From Haemophilus haemolyticus (GTDB lineage Bacteria > Pseudomonadota > Gammaproteobacteria > Enterobacterales > Pasteurellaceae): a stretch of DNA of 64,000 nt. The notes under the pieces were generated by a model, which saw only the letters and a program-made list of their open reading frames with translations, did not search any database and was not told where the DNA came from. The stretch is from positions 1 to 64,000 of the forward strand of contig NZ_LYCK01000001.1 in assembly GCF_001679045.1 (NCBI RefSeq), given 5' to 3'. Positions 1 through 9,779 of this stretch are shown here, piece after piece; positions within the stretch are counted from its first letter, which is position 1, and the number at the start of each line of letters is the position of its first letter. The position numbers and the translations under genes were made by a program.

Positions 1-102
1 TAACTAAACGTTCAGCTTGTAGCCAATAAGAACGAGTGAAAGGTCGAATAAGAGCTGAGTAGCGAGAGGTAGAAGAGAAAAGACGAGTTATCAAAGAATT
101 AT

Positions 103-218
103 CCTGGCGGCGATAGTGCGGTGGAACCACCTGACACCATACCGAACTCAGAAGTGAAACGCTGTAATGCCGATGGTAGTGTGGGGCATCCCCATGTGAG
201 AGTAGGGCACCGCCAGGT
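103..218 (+). rRNA. rrf: 5S ribosomal RNA, copy 1
   Basis: Close match to bacterial 5S rRNA. Coordinate minus 100 equals E. coli 5S numbering throughout. Helix I forms between 104-110 and 210-216, and the conserved block around CCGAACTCAGAAGTGAAA lies at 142-159. This is the regular 5S gene of an rRNA operon whose 23S gene lies left of the window; bases 1-102 look like the 23S-5S spacer. Exact ends may be off by a few bases. Confidence 0.95.
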
Positions 219-263
219 TTATTTTTTTAGTTTATTCATTGAATAAATTAAAAAAATAAAAAT

Positions 264-379
264 TTTTGGCAGAGATAGTGCAATAGATCCACCTGATACC
301 ATACCGAACTCAGAAGTGAAATGTTGTAACGCTGATGGTAGTGTGGGGTATCCCCATGTGAGAGTAAGGCACTGCCAAT
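264..379 (+). rRNA. rrf: 5S ribosomal RNA, divergent tandem copy 2
   Basis: A second 5S gene lies about 45 bases after the first, across an AT-rich spacer that could itself form a weak hairpin (about 225-250). It has the same length and no indels, but differs at roughly 16 of 114 sites, mostly G/C to A/T. Most helix changes are paired: E. coli positions 4-116, 9-111, 21-62, 23-60 and 71-105 switch from G-C to A-U pairs, while 20-63 and 16-68 go from G.U to Watson-Crick. The fold is therefore preserved, which argues for a working gene and against decay. It is followed directly by tRNA-Asp and tRNA-Trp. Confidence 0.88.
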
Positions 380-392
380 TACCACATTTAGC

Positions 393-469
393 GGAGTGGT
401 AGTTCAGCTGGTTAGAATACCTGCCTGTCACGCAGGGGGTCGCGGGTTCGAGTCCCGTCCATTCCGCCA
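393..469 (+). tRNA. tRNA-Asp (GTC)
   Basis: A 77-base cloverleaf with encoded CCA. The anticodon loop contains CTGTCAC, giving anticodon GTC. The sequence is nearly identical to enterobacterial tRNA-Asp. It is a distal tRNA of the rRNA operon. Confidence 0.97.
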
Positions 470-485
470 ATTTATTCATACCAAT

Positions 486-561
486 AGGGGCGTAGTTCAA
501 TTGGTAGAGCACCGGTCTCCAAAACCGGGTGTTGGGAGTTCGAGCCTCTCCGCCCCTGCCA
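486..561 (+). tRNA. tRNA-Trp (CCA)
   Basis: A 76-base cloverleaf with encoded 3' CCA and anticodon CCA in the loop TCTCCAAAA. It is almost identical to E. coli tRNA-Trp. The order 5S, tRNA-Asp, tRNA-Trp is the same as in the distal part of E. coli rrnC. No clear terminator hairpin is visible in the AT-rich stretch that follows (562-695). Confidence 0.97.
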
Positions 562-695
562 TTAAAATCTTCTTTTCAATTAATCATAAAATATCTTTAT
601 ACTCATACCTTTTTCATATTATTTAATAATTCTTTTTATTTTTCTTTTTGAATTAGATATATAATTATCAAATTTTAAATATAAAAATAATTAGT

Positions 696-1835
696 ATGAA
701 ACCTCAATATTATCTTGGCATGATGTCTGGAACTAGTTTAGATGGAGTAGATATTGCTTTCGTTGATTTTTCTCTAGAGCCTCGACTTATCTTATCTGAT
801 TTTTTTCCTATGCCAGAAAATTTACGTCATAAATTAACCAAACTCATTCAAGCAGGTGAAACAACTCTACAAAATTTAGGCGAACTGGATCATGAGCTTG
901 CTTTACTGTATTGTGATTGTGTACATACCTTTCTACAAAAATATAATCTTATTCCAAGCCAAATTGAAGCTATTGGTTGTCATGGGCAGACTGTATGGCA
1001 TTCTCCTGCTTCGGAATTTCCTTTCACGATGCAACTAGGCGATATGAATTTATTGGCAGCGAAAACGGGAATATCTGTTATTGGTGATTTTCGTCGTAAA
1101 GATATGGCTTTAGGCGGACAAGGGGCTCCTCTTGTACCCGCTTTCCACAAAGCTGTATTCTCAAATCCTAATTTTGCTACAGTTGTTTTAAATATTGGTG
1201 GGATTAGTAATGTCTCTATATTGTTTCCTAATCAACCTGTAATTGGCTTTGATACAGGTCCAGGTAATACATTATTAGATCAATGGATAGAAAAACACCA
1301 AGGCCATCGCTATGACAAAAATGGCGAGTGGGCTTCAAAAGGCAAAGTGAATCAAGTTCTGCTTGATGAATTATTAAATGAACCTTTCTTCTCTTTACCA
1401 GCCCCAAAAAGCACAGGGAGAGAGTTATTTAATATTGACTGGTTAATTGGCAAAGTAGAAAAAGCATCTGTAGAACTTACCGCTCTTTCATCTAAAATGA
1501 CATTAGCCCCAGAAGATGTGCAAGCGACTCTTGTTGAATTGACGGTAACAAGCATTGTTAATGCACTAAATCAGCTCCAAACAGATTTACCAAAACGTTT
1601 ACTAGTATGTGGCGGCGGTGCAAAGAATAGCTTAATTATGCGTGGATTGCATGATAATTTACTCGATTGGCAGGTTGGTACAACGACAGAGCAAGGTTTT
1701 GATATTGATTATGTAGAAGCCGCTGCTTTTGCTTGGTTGGCTTATTGTCGAGTGAACAATTTACCAGCAAACCTGCCTAGCGTAACTGGCGCAAAAAGTG
1801 CGGTTAGTTTGGGGGCTATTTTTCCTAAAGACTAA
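696..1835 (+). CDS. anmK: Anhydro-N-acetylmuramic acid kinase
   Basis: Phosphorylates and hydrates 1,6-anhydro-MurNAc, released from murein turnover, to MurNAc-6-phosphate in the cytoplasm. The N-terminal ATP-binding signature MSGTSLDG is at residues 10-17, a CHGQT motif lies near 95, and glycine-rich segments IGFDTGPGN and VCGGGAKN follow, as in the AnmK/UPF0075 family. The 379 residues fit the family. The ribosome site is weak (AT-rich upstream). murQ follows after 9 bases, so the two consecutive steps of anhydroMurNAc recycling are probably cotranscribed. Confidence 0.96.
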   Translation: MKPQYYLGMMSGTSLDGVDIAFVDFSLEPRLILSDFFPMPENLRHKLTKLIQAGETTLQNLGELDHELALLYCDCVHTFLQKYNLIPSQIEAIGCHGQTVWHSPASEFPFTMQLGDMNLLAAKTGISVIGDFRRKDMALGGQGAPLVPAFHKAVFSNPNFATVVLNIGGISNVSILFPNQPVIGFDTGPGNTLLDQWIEKHQGHRYDKNGEWASKGKVNQVLLDELLNEPFFSLPAPKSTGRELFNIDWLIGKVEKASVELTALSSKMTLAPEDVQATLVELTVTSIVNALNQLQTDLPKRLLVCGGGAKNSLIMRGLHDNLLDWQVGTTTEQGFDIDYVEAAAFAWLAYCRVNNLPANLPSVTGAKSAVSLGAIFPKD

Positions 1836-2756
<921 letters not shown>

Positions 2757-2760
2757 GACA

Positions 2761-2787
2761 AAAACCTGATTGTAAAATCAGGTTTTT
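2761..2787. terminator. Bidirectional terminator between murQ and the yibQ-like gene
   Basis: Inverted repeat AAAACCTGAT / ATCAGGTTTT with a short loop and T-rich flanks. It lies between convergent genes, and its right arm runs into the stop codon of the minus-strand gene, so it can serve both. Confidence 0.85.
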
Positions 2788-3628
2788 ATTTTGGAATTCC
2801 ACGTAGTAATCCTACGGGTTCAAAAGGTTCCATTGAGGTTGGCGCAGGCATTTCTGTAAATAATAAAACAAATGGCTTAGGCGGGTTTACTTTTTCATTA
2901 CGCCATAAGTTGCCCATTCCGACAAGTTGGATATCTGATGGTAAATTGTTAAGACCTGCTTGTAACACCGCTATTGTATTTGGACGAGGATGTCCTATCG
3001 CAATCGCTGTACCATGTTTCCTTGCATATTGAATTGCAACTTGAAATTGATGTTGAACGTCAGCTAGTTCGTTACTGTCATCTAAAAATATGTGGCGATC
3101 TAATGAACGAACTCCTTGTTCTTTTGCTATTTTTCCTGCTACAGATTTTCCTATTGTTCGACTATCTAAAAAGAATAAATGTTTTTCTTGAAGTGCGGTC
3201 ATTAAATAAGTCATTAATTGGGGATCGGCTGTAGCGGCACTGCCCATGTGATTATTCATGCCAATTGCATAATTCACGATATTTTTGGCTGTATTTACCC
3301 GATCATTGACCTGCGCTGAAGACATTCCTAAATGTAGTCCTCCATCTTCTATTTTCACCGCACTCACCGGTTGCATCGGCATATGAATTAAAATGTCTCG
3401 ACCTTGAGATTTTGCTTCTTGATTTCTTGCTCGAGCATGAGGCGCAGCAGGAATAATTGCTACGGAAATTTCTCGCGGCATTGCAAAAATAGCCGCATCT
3501 TCTTTGAGATGATAGCCGACATCATCAATAACAATAGCAAGTTTATTTTGCGCAAGGGAGATGGAAGTATAAAGTGCGGTAGAAAAAATGATGAAATTTT
3601 TCACCGCACTTTTTATGAGAAGTTTCAT
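2786..3628 (-). CDS. Divergent polysaccharide deacetylase (YibQ-like), exported
   Basis: A 280-residue protein of the divergent polysaccharide deacetylase family (DUF610, E. coli YibQ). The signature LAIVIDDVGYH lies just after an N-terminal signal peptide (about residues 1-26, ending SLAQ), so it is periplasmic. I place the start at 3628, where ATG overlaps the envC stop codon as TAATG; an in-frame ATG four codons upstream would spoil the signal peptide. Coupling to envC matches the enterobacterial gpmM-envC-yibQ order. Its substrate is unknown, but the link to EnvC suggests a cell-wall role. Confidence 0.88.
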   Translation of the reverse strand: MKLLIKSAVKNFIIFSTALYTSISLAQNKLAIVIDDVGYHLKEDAAIFAMPREISVAIIPAAPHARARNQEAKSQGRDILIHMPMQPVSAVKIEDGGLHLGMSSAQVNDRVNTAKNIVNYAIGMNNHMGSAATADPQLMTYLMTALQEKHLFFLDSRTIGKSVAGKIAKEQGVRSLDRHIFLDDSNELADVQHQFQVAIQYARKHGTAIAIGHPRPNTIAVLQAGLNNLPSDIQLVGMGNLWRNEKVNPPKPFVLLFTEMPAPTSMEPFEPVGLLRGIPK

Positions 3629-4860
3629 TAACGAATCCATCCGGTTGGATTCACTGGTGTGCCTTTTCGGCTAATTCCAAAATAGAGTGCGGAACGAGAG
3701 ATTTCACCAGTATTGCCCACTTGAGCAATAGTTTGTCCAGCAGAAACAAGTTGACCAACTTTTACCAATACGGCTTGATTGAAACCATACAAACTTAAGT
3801 CAGTTTCTCCATGTTTAACGATGACCATATAACCGTAGCCATTCAAATACCCTGCTAAAATGACACGTCCAGCCGCAATGGCTTTGACTGCAGTTCCAGA
3901 TGAGGCACCAATAACCATACCTTTCCAACGAACTTCACCTGCCTGAATCGTTCCAAAATTATGTAAAGTTGGCCCTGAAACTGGTGCTGAATATTGTTTT
4001 TTGGCAATCCCTAAACCACTTGCGCTGTTAAGCAATTGGCGTTCTTGTGCTGTCGGTTGATAAGGCTTTGAAGTCCGTATTTCTTCAGCTTTTTGTCGTT
4101 GTGAAAGCGCTTCTCGCTCTCTTTTTTCTTGTTCTAATGCCGCTTTTTCTGCACGTTGAATTTCTTGACGGAGCGCTTGTTCGTTAGCTTTTAGGCTATC
4201 CAATTTATTTTGATCTCTCGCCAAATTTTTATTAAGTTCATTTAGTGTAGATTGGCGTTCTTGTTGTGATTTTTGTAATTCTTGCTGCTGTTTTTTTTGT
4301 GTTAAAAGTTGATCTCGATGATTTTTTTGTTGGCCTAAGATTGATTCTTTTTGGGATACAATTTGAGATTGTGTTGCTTTTAAACTATCAATTATTTCTA
4401 TTCGAACTTGGTTTAAATGTTGATAGTACACTTTCATGCGTTCTGCTTTTTCCGCATTTTTAGAAAACATTTTTTCAATGACGGAAGGATTTAAACCCGA
4501 GCGATAAATCATATCCATTTGTTTCGCTAAGCGTGATTTTTGTTCAGATTCTTGTTTTTCCAATTGTTTGAGTTGTTTATCTGAATCAGAAATTTGCTTA
4601 CGAATTTCTTTCAAGCTCATTTCTGTTTCATGTAACTCCCCCACGACAGCATTAATTTTACTTTCATGGTTTTTCAAATTAGCTTGTAACTTAGCTTGCT
4701 CGCGTTTTTGTTCAGCAATTTTAGATTCTTGTTGCTTAATTTGCTTTTGAATCTGGTTAAGATCGGACGCATGGCTTATTGGGGAAAAAATCAACAAACC
4801 GCAGCCAAAAAGTGCGGTGAAAAATGGCGATATTTTTTTGTTTAATCCCGAATACAGCAT
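3628..4860 (-). CDS. envC: Murein hydrolase activator EnvC
   Basis: Periplasmic activator of septal amidases. Order: signal peptide (about 1-31, ending SHAS), a long Gln/Lys/Glu-rich coiled coil (about 32-260) and a C-terminal LytM/M23 domain (about 300-410). The LytM domain has lost zinc ligands: LYGFNQ and SALYFGI replace the usual YxH and HLHFE motifs, as expected for EnvC, which activates rather than cuts. I choose ATG 4860, preceded by AGGA at good spacing; an upstream in-frame ATG at 4890 would add ten residues before the signal peptide. Coupled to the yibQ-like gene by a TAATG overlap. Confidence 0.93.
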   Translation of the reverse strand: MLYSGLNKKISPFFTALFGCGLLIFSPISHASDLNQIQKQIKQQESKIAEQKREQAKLQANLKNHESKINAVVGELHETEMSLKEIRKQISDSDKQLKQLEKQESEQKSRLAKQMDMIYRSGLNPSVIEKMFSKNAEKAERMKVYYQHLNQVRIEIIDSLKATQSQIVSQKESILGQQKNHRDQLLTQKKQQQELQKSQQERQSTLNELNKNLARDQNKLDSLKANEQALRQEIQRAEKAALEQEKREREALSQRQKAEEIRTSKPYQPTAQERQLLNSASGLGIAKKQYSAPVSGPTLHNFGTIQAGEVRWKGMVIGASSGTAVKAIAAGRVILAGYLNGYGYMVIVKHGETDLSLYGFNQAVLVKVGQLVSAGQTIAQVGNTGEISRSALYFGISRKGTPVNPTGWIR

Positions 4861-5035
4861 AATTTTTCCTAAATTCTTAAAATCGCACAAATCTTATCAT
4901 ATTTGTTAAAAGGCGAAAAAGTTTAGCCCCTATTTTTTGCTAAAGATCAGGAAAACTCGCCTTTTTGCTTTTAAACATACTCAATTTTTGCTATAAAGTG
5001 CGAGTTATCTTTTACTTAAATTTTAGGAGATTCTT

Positions 5036-5719
5036 ATGGAATTAGTATTTATCCGTCACGGTTTTAGTGAATGGAATGCGAAAAACTTGTTCACTGGCTG
5101 GCGTGATGTAAATTTAACAGAACGCGGCGTAGAAGAAGCAAAAGCAGCGGGCAAAAAATTATTAGATGCTGGCTATGAGTTTGATATCGCATTTACATCT
5201 GTGCTAACTCGAGCAATCAAAACTTGTAACATCGTGTTAGAAGAATCCCATCAATTATGGATTCCTCAAGTGAAAAACTGGCGTTTAAATGAACGTCATT
5301 ATGGTGCCTTACAAGGTTTAGATAAAAAAGCGACTGCGGAACAATACGGTGACGAACAAGTTCATATTTGGCGTCGTTCTTATGACATTTCTCCACCAGA
5401 TTTAGATCCACAAGATCCAAATTCTGCACATAATGACCGTCGTTACGCAAATATTCCGTCTGACGTTGTGCCAAATGCAGAAAACTTAAAAATTACTTTA
5501 GAGCGTGCACTTCCATTCTGGGAAGACCAAATTGCACCAGCAATGCTTTCTGGTAAACGTGTTTTAGTTGTTGCTCACGGTAACTCACTCCGTGCGTTGG
5601 CAAAACATATTATCGGTATTTCTGATGCTGAAATTATGGATTTTGAAATTCCAACAGGCCAACCTTTAGTATTAAAACTAGATGATAAATTAAATTATGT
5701 AGAACACTACTACCTTTAA
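5036..5719 (+). CDS. gpmA: 2,3-bisphosphoglycerate-dependent phosphoglycerate mutase
   Basis: Interconverts 3- and 2-phosphoglycerate in glycolysis. The phosphohistidine motif RHG is at residues 7-9 (IRHGFSEWN), a second catalytic histidine lies in VVAHGNSLR near 180, and [10 protein letters not shown] is also present. The 227-residue length is shorter than E. coli GpmA (about 250) but typical of Pasteurellaceae. Strong ribosome site TTAGGAGA. Monocistronic, with its own uptake-sequence terminator. Confidence 0.97.
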   Translation: MELVFIRHGFSEWNAKNLFTGWRDVNLTERGVEEAKAAGKKLLDAGYEFDIAFTSVLTRAIKTCNIVLEESHQLWIPQVKNWRLNERHYGALQGLDKKATAEQYGDEQVHIWRRSYDISPPDLDPQDPNSAHNDRRYANIPSDVVPNAENLKITLERALPFWEDQIAPAMLSGKRVLVVAHGNSLRALAKHIIGISDAEIMDFEIPTGQPLVLKLDDKLNYVEHYYL

Positions 5720-5750
5720 TTTATCGCTTTACTTTTTTTATTTAGCATTC

Positions 5751-5779
5751 AAAGTGCGGTTAATTTTAACCGCACTTTA
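5751..5779 (+). terminator. Terminator from an inverted uptake-sequence pair after gpmA
   Basis: AAAGTGCGGTTAA and TTAACCGCACTTT face each other with a short loop, forming a GC-centred hairpin from two DNA uptake signal cores between gpmA and the next gene. Confidence 0.8.
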
Positions 5780-5796
5780 TGTTTAAGGAGACATGA

Positions 5797-6399
5797 ATGA
5801 GAAAATTGATAACGTTCATTTTGGTATTGTTGCCATTTTTTACGACATCAGTTACTGCAGCACCAGTACATAAAAATCAAATAAATAAAAAAATTGTAGT
5901 AACTAAATCTTTAGATAAAAAACAACAAACTAAAAAAATGAAAGAAATGAAATTAGTACTAACCAAGAAAACTAGTACTAAAAATAAAAAACAAGTTGAG
6001 AAATTGACAGACAAAAAGCCTAAAGCTTTGGTAAAGGAAATTAGCTCGAAACCTAAGACATATATTGAGAAAAAGCCGACAACAGTTGTTTCAACAATAC
6101 ATGAAAAAACAGCAAAGGAGAAGTCAGTTTATAAGCCAGTGATCGTGCCACAATGTAATGATTTTTCTGTGTCAAAAGTGCTATCTGATGCATTTAAGCA
6201 GCAAGGAGATGCAACGAAAACCAGCATGATGGTGAAACAAATTCTTCAAGCAAGAGAAACGCAATTTTATCCACAAAAAGGTATTAGAAGTTGCCATGCT
6301 TTAGTGGTGACTGAGAGCAAAAGTTATCAAACAGATTACAGCGTTATTTTGAATGATAAAGGATTTTTCGTTCAGGTTGAGAATGCGATGGGTTTGTAA
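5797..6399 (+). CDS. Lysine-rich exported protein of unknown function
   Basis: I do not recognise a family. Visible parts of the 200-residue product are a signal peptide (about 1-22, ending VTAA), a very lysine/threonine-rich segment with no apparent fold (about 25-118), and a globular C-terminal part (about 120-200) with two cysteines (PQCNDF, RSCHA) that could form a periplasmic disulfide. The start has AAGGAG about 6 bases upstream. It stands alone between gpmA and rpmE with terminators on both sides. The basic linker could bind murein, LPS or nucleic acid, but that is only a guess. Confidence 0.75.
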   Translation: MRKLITFILVLLPFFTTSVTAAPVHKNQINKKIVVTKSLDKKQQTKKMKEMKLVLTKKTSTKNKKQVEKLTDKKPKALVKEISSKPKTYIEKKPTTVVSTIHEKTAKEKSVYKPVIVPQCNDFSVSKVLSDAFKQQGDATKTSMMVKQILQARETQFYPQKGIRSCHALVVTESKSYQTDYSVILNDKGFFVQVENAMGL

Positions 6400-6443
6400 A
6401 CTAGTTTGTTGAAATGAGCAACATTTTATCTTCTTGATAAAAC

Positions 6444-6473
6444 AAAACCCCGCAGATTGGCGGGGTTTTTTAA
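6444..6473. terminator. Bidirectional terminator between the lysine-rich gene and rpmE
   Basis: Hairpin AAAACCCCGC / GCGGGGTTTT with a six-base loop, A-run left and T-run right, between convergent genes. Confidence 0.9.
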
Positions 6474-6484
6474 ACAAGTCCAAA

Positions 6485-6697
6485 TTATTTTGTGCTTGGA
6501 ATTTTGAAACGGCTGTTGAAACGCTCAACACGACCACCAGTATCAACAACACGTTGTTTACCAGTGTAGAATGGGTGGCAGTTACCACACACATCAAGAT
6601 TGATGTCTTTACCTAAAGTTGAACGAGTTTTGATCACATTACCACAAGAACAGGTTGCTGTGATTTCTTTATATTCAGGATGAATACCTTGTTTCAT
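6485..6697 (-). CDS. rpmE: 50S ribosomal protein L31
   Basis: A 70-residue zinc-type L31 beginning MKQGIHPEY. The zinc-binding cysteines occur as CSC near residues 16-18 and CGNC near 37-40. I choose ATG 6697, which has GAGG six bases upstream; an in-frame upstream start would add four residues with no ribosome site. Having the CxxC pattern makes this the zinc-containing form rather than the paralogue lacking cysteines. Confidence 0.95.
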   Translation of the reverse strand: MKQGIHPEYKEITATCSCGNVIKTRSTLGKDINLDVCGNCHPFYTGKQRVVDTGGRVERFNSRFKIPSTK

Positions 6698-6793
6698 AGA
6701 AAACCTCAAAATGAAGCCACGCCGCTATAAGAACTTTCTCCCCACACCGCGTGAGTTAATAATACGCCATAATTGGCACCAAATAGATCGCGG

Positions 6794-6821
6794 ATTATAC
6801 TGAAAAAATACAGATAAACAA
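6794..6821 (-). promoter_or_regulatory. Probable rpmE promoter
   Basis: On the minus strand: TTGTTT (6816-6821), 16-base spacer, TATAAT (6794-6799), followed by a GC-rich CCGCG discriminator typical of growth-rate-controlled promoters. It predicts an rpmE leader of about 90 bases. Confidence 0.55.
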
Positions 6822-6871
6822 GCCCTATTTTCGTGTAAAATCATTCGGATTTTTAACTGCACTTTTCTTTT

Positions 6872-8008
6872 ATGTTAGCAAAATCTTCAAGTAACGCACC
6901 TTTTGCACAATCAGTGCTGAAATGGTATGACAAATTTGGCCGCAAACATTTACCGTGGCAACAAAATAAAACGCTTTATGGTGTATGGCTTTCTGAGGTG
7001 ATGTTACAACAAACACAAGTCGCGACAGTCATTCCTTATTTTGAGCGATTTATTAAAACATTTCCAAATATCACCGCACTTGCCAATGCTTCGCAAGACG
7101 AGGTTTTGCATTTATGGTCTGGTTTAGGCTATTACGCTCGGGCGCGTAATTTGCATAAGGCTGCTCAGAAAGTGCGGGATGAATTTAATGGAAATTTTCC
7201 GATAGATTTTATGCATGTTTGGGCGTTACCAGGCGTGGGGCGCTCGACAGCTGGAGCTATTTTATCTTCCGTATTAAATCAGCCTTATCCGATTTTAGAT
7301 GGTAATGTAAAACGAGTGTTAGCTCGCTATTTTGCTGTTGAAGGGTGGCCTGGTGAGAAAAAAGTAGAAAATCATTTGTGGACGTTGACGGAACAGGTTA
7401 CCCCCACAGATCGTGTCGCGGATTTTAATCAAGCTATGATGGATATCGGCGCGATGGTATGTACGCGAACTAAACCAAAATGTGAGCTTTGCCCATTAAA
7501 TTTAGAGTGTTTAGCTTATCAAAATCATAGTTGGGAAAAGTTTCCTGCTAAAAAGCCTAAAAGAAATATGCCAGAAAAAGAGACTTATTTTTTGATTTTA
7601 TCTAAAAATGGCAAAGTGTGCTTGGAGCAGCGAGAAAACTCGGGGTTATGGGGCGGATTGTTTTGTTTTCCACAATTTGAAGATAAAGCTTCGTTGCTTC
7701 ATTTTTTAGTGCAAGAAAAAGTCAGCTATTATCAAGAATGGCCAGCTTTTCGTCATACCTTTAGCCATTTCCATTTAGATATCCATCCTATTTATGCAGA
7801 AATGGACGGTGGAATTAATATTGAGCAAGCTAATTTAGATTGGCGCAAAGTTGTGGAAAGTCCAAAAGAATATCAATCAAATCTATCAAGTGCGGTCAAA
7901 TATTGGTATGATCCGCAAAATCCTGAACAGATCGGGCTGGCTCAGCCTGTGAAGAATCTTTTAATACAATTTGCAAGGAATTATTATGGCAAGAATGGTA
8001 TTTTGTGA
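6872..8008 (+). CDS. mutY: A/G-specific adenine DNA glycosylase
   Basis: Removes adenine mispaired with 8-oxoguanine. The HhH-GPD fold carries the family glutamate in SEVMLQQTQ (about 40-48), the hairpin segment [12 protein letters not shown] (about 116-127), the catalytic aspartate in [10 protein letters not shown], and a 4Fe-4S loop with four cysteines ([17 protein letters not shown]). A C-terminal MutT-like domain follows from about residue 230 ([16 protein letters not shown]). The 378 residues slightly exceed E. coli MutY (350). It overlaps yggX by 23 bases, as in the common mutY-yggX-mltC operon. Confidence 0.97.
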   Translation: MLAKSSSNAPFAQSVLKWYDKFGRKHLPWQQNKTLYGVWLSEVMLQQTQVATVIPYFERFIKTFPNITALANASQDEVLHLWSGLGYYARARNLHKAAQKVRDEFNGNFPIDFMHVWALPGVGRSTAGAILSSVLNQPYPILDGNVKRVLARYFAVEGWPGEKKVENHLWTLTEQVTPTDRVADFNQAMMDIGAMVCTRTKPKCELCPLNLECLAYQNHSWEKFPAKKPKRNMPEKETYFLILSKNGKVCLEQRENSGLWGGLFCFPQFEDKASLLHFLVQEKVSYYQEWPAFRHTFSHFHLDIHPIYAEMDGGINIEQANLDWRKVVESPKEYQSNLSSAVKYWYDPQNPEQIGLAQPVKNLLIQFARNYYGKNGIL

Positions 8009-8258
8009 GTATTTCAAACAAGAAGAGGAAGGTTTAGATTTCCAACTTTATCCTGGAGAACTCGGTAAACGAATTTTTGATTCGGTGAGTAAGAAAGCTT
8101 GGGGCGAATGGATTAAGAAACAGACAATGCTAGTGAATGAGAAAAAACTCAATATGATGAATGCGGAACACCGTAAATTGCTAGAACAAGAAATGGTAAA
8201 TTTTTTGTTTGAAGGTAAAGATGTTCATATTGAAGGTTATGTTCCTCCATCAAATTAA
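7986..8258 (+). CDS. yggX: Fe(2+)-trafficking / oxidative-damage protection protein
   Basis: A 90-residue YggX-family protein beginning [10 protein letters not shown], with the conserved early cysteine at residue 7. The family protects Fe-S clusters from oxidation. I choose ATG 7986, inside the end of mutY, preceded by AAGGA; a start five codons earlier would add residues the family lacks. The link to mutY fits, since MutY is an Fe-S enzyme. Confidence 0.94.
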   Translation: MARMVFCEYFKQEEEGLDFQLYPGELGKRIFDSVSKKAWGEWIKKQTMLVNEKKLNMMNAEHRKLLEQEMVNFLFEGKDVHIEGYVPPSN

Positions 8259-8272
8259 TTGGCTGTTATACA

Positions 8273-9349
8273 ATGAAAAAGTATTTAGTATTAGCGTTAT
8301 TACCGCTTTTGTATGCTTGTAGCGACTCCTTGAATCGTGGAGGCATGAATTATGATGAGTCCTTTGCAAAAGATACGCAAGGGTTAGATATCCTCACGGG
8401 GCAATTCTCGCATAATATTGACCGCATTTGGGGTGTAAATGAATTGTTAGTGGCTAGTCGAAAAGATTACGTGAAATATACAGATTCTTTTTATACGCGT
8501 AGCCACGTGAGTTTTGATGAAGGTAATATCGTTATTGAAACCCAGCAAGATCTAAATCGTTTACATAATGCTATTGTCCATACCTTGTTAATGGGGGCAG
8601 ATGCAAAAGGTATTGATTTATTTGCATCTGGCGATGTGCCGATTAGCTCTCGTCCATTCCTTTTAGGGCAGGTTGTGGATCATCAAGGGCAACAAATTGC
8701 TAATCAAGTTATTGCAAGTAATTTTGCCACTTACTTGATTCAAAATAAATTACAAACTCGTCGATTACAAAACGGGCATACCGTGCAATTTGTTGCGATT
8801 CCAATGATTGCCAATCACGTAGAAGTGCGTGCGCAGAAATATCTACCATTGGTTCGTAAAGCGGCTGAACGTTATGGCATTGATGAAAGTTTGATCTTAG
8901 GTATCATGCAAACAGAATCTAGTTTTAACCCATATGCGATTAGCTATGCAAATGCAATTGGATTAATGCAAGTCGTGCCTCATACAGCAGGCCGAGATGT
9001 GTTTGCAATGAAAGGAAAGGGCGGTCAACCATCAACGCGTTATTTATATGATCCTGCGAATAATATTGATGCTGGCGTATCTTATTTATGGATTTTGCAA
9101 AATCAATATTTAGATGGAATTACGAATCCGACCTCAAAACGTTTTGCAATGATTTCTGCTTATAATAGTGGTGCCGGTGCTGTATTGCGTGTTTTTGATA
9201 ATGATAAGGATATGGCGATTTACAAAATTAACCAAATGTATCCAGAGCAAGTTTATCGCATTCTAACGACGGCTCACCCATCATCACAAGCTCGCAATTA
9301 TTTGTTGAAAGTAGATAAAGCACAGAAAAAATTCCGTGTAAGACGATAG
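8273..9349 (+). CDS. mltC: Membrane-bound lytic murein transglycosylase C
   Basis: An outer-membrane lipoprotein that cleaves murein glycan strands to 1,6-anhydroMurNAc ends, feeding the AnmK/MurQ pathway encoded at 0.7-2.8 kb. Lipoprotein signal [16 protein letters not shown] with the lipobox cysteine at 16. The N-terminal MltC domain (about 30-190) is followed by an SLT domain (about 195-350) whose catalytic glutamate is in [10 protein letters not shown], with GLMQV and YNSGAG motifs. 358 residues, the family length. Last gene of mutY-yggX-mltC; weak ribosome site. Confidence 0.96.
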   Translation: MKKYLVLALLPLLYACSDSLNRGGMNYDESFAKDTQGLDILTGQFSHNIDRIWGVNELLVASRKDYVKYTDSFYTRSHVSFDEGNIVIETQQDLNRLHNAIVHTLLMGADAKGIDLFASGDVPISSRPFLLGQVVDHQGQQIANQVIASNFATYLIQNKLQTRRLQNGHTVQFVAIPMIANHVEVRAQKYLPLVRKAAERYGIDESLILGIMQTESSFNPYAISYANAIGLMQVVPHTAGRDVFAMKGKGGQPSTRYLYDPANNIDAGVSYLWILQNQYLDGITNPTSKRFAMISAYNSGAGAVLRVFDNDKDMAIYKINQMYPEQVYRILTTAHPSSQARNYLLKVDKAQKKFRVRR

Positions 9350-9370
9350 TTGGATTTTTTCAGATAATTA

Positions 9371-9406
9371 AAAATGCTCGTTGGGAAATACCATCGAGCA
9401 TTTTTT
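9371..9406 (+). terminator. Terminator after mltC
   Basis: Hairpin AAAATGCTCG / CGAGCATTTT with a 14-base loop, followed by Ts. Confidence 0.8.
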
Positions 9407-9519
9407 ATAATAAGTGCGGTTTATTTTACAATAATTTTATTATTTCGTTGTTTTAATAAACATATTGATGATTAACTATTCAAACGCAACGTTTTTTTGT
9501 ATTTTTTTAAATTTAGGTG

Positions 9520-9548
9520 TTGACCGAATCCCGAAAAAATAGTTTAAT
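9520..9548 (+). promoter_or_regulatory. Promoter of the tRNA-Phe/tRNA-Asn operon
   Basis: TTGACC (9520-9525), exactly 17 bases, TTTAAT (9543-9548), then a GC-rich discriminator (ACGCTCCG). T tracts lie just upstream. This is a typical stable-RNA promoter under stringent control, placed 37 bases before tRNA-Phe. Confidence 0.75.
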
Positions 9549-9584
9549 ACGCTCCGTTGTCAGGCAGTAGCCAATAACGATAAC

Positions 9585-9660
9585 GCCTCGATAGCTCAGT
9601 CGGTAGAGCAGGGGATTGAAAATCCCCGTGTCGGTGGTTCGATTCCGCCTCGAGGCACCA
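9585..9660 (+). tRNA. tRNA-Phe (GAA)
   Basis: A 76-base cloverleaf with encoded CCA. The anticodon loop is TTGAAAA, giving anticodon GAA. The body closely matches E. coli tRNA-Phe. Confidence 0.97.
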
Positions 9661-9662
9661 TT

Positions 9663-9738
9663 TCCTCCTTAGTTCAGTCGGTAGAACGGTGGACTGTTAA
9701 TCCATATGTCGCAGGTTCGAGTCCCGCAGGAGGAGCCA
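9663..9738 (+). tRNA. tRNA-Asn (GTT)
   Basis: A 76-base cloverleaf with encoded CCA (ending GAGCCA) and anticodon GTT in CTGTTAA. It lies two bases after tRNA-Phe in the same transcript. Confidence 0.97.
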
Positions 9739-9746
9739 AATTTAGA

Positions 9747-9776
9747 AAAGCCGCTAAAGAAATTTAGCGGCTTTTT
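9747..9776 (+). terminator. Terminator of the tRNA-Phe/Asn operon
   Basis: Hairpin AAAGCCGCTAAA / TTTAGCGGCTTT with a short loop and a following T run. Confidence 0.88.
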
Positions 9777-9779
9777 GCT

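Noticed and set aside
266..378. Second 5S as a pseudogene
   Set aside because: No indels, and most stem changes are matched on the other strand, so the fold is kept.
219..626. Open frames across the 5S/tRNA region on both strands (219-512 minus, 396-626 plus)
   Set aside because: They translate the tRNA-Asp and tRNA-Trp genes and the divergent 5S; no ribosome site and no protein-like composition.
4861..4890. Longer N-terminus for EnvC (start at 4890)
   Set aside because: It would place ten charged or polar residues before the signal peptide, and the ribosome site AGGA fits 4860.
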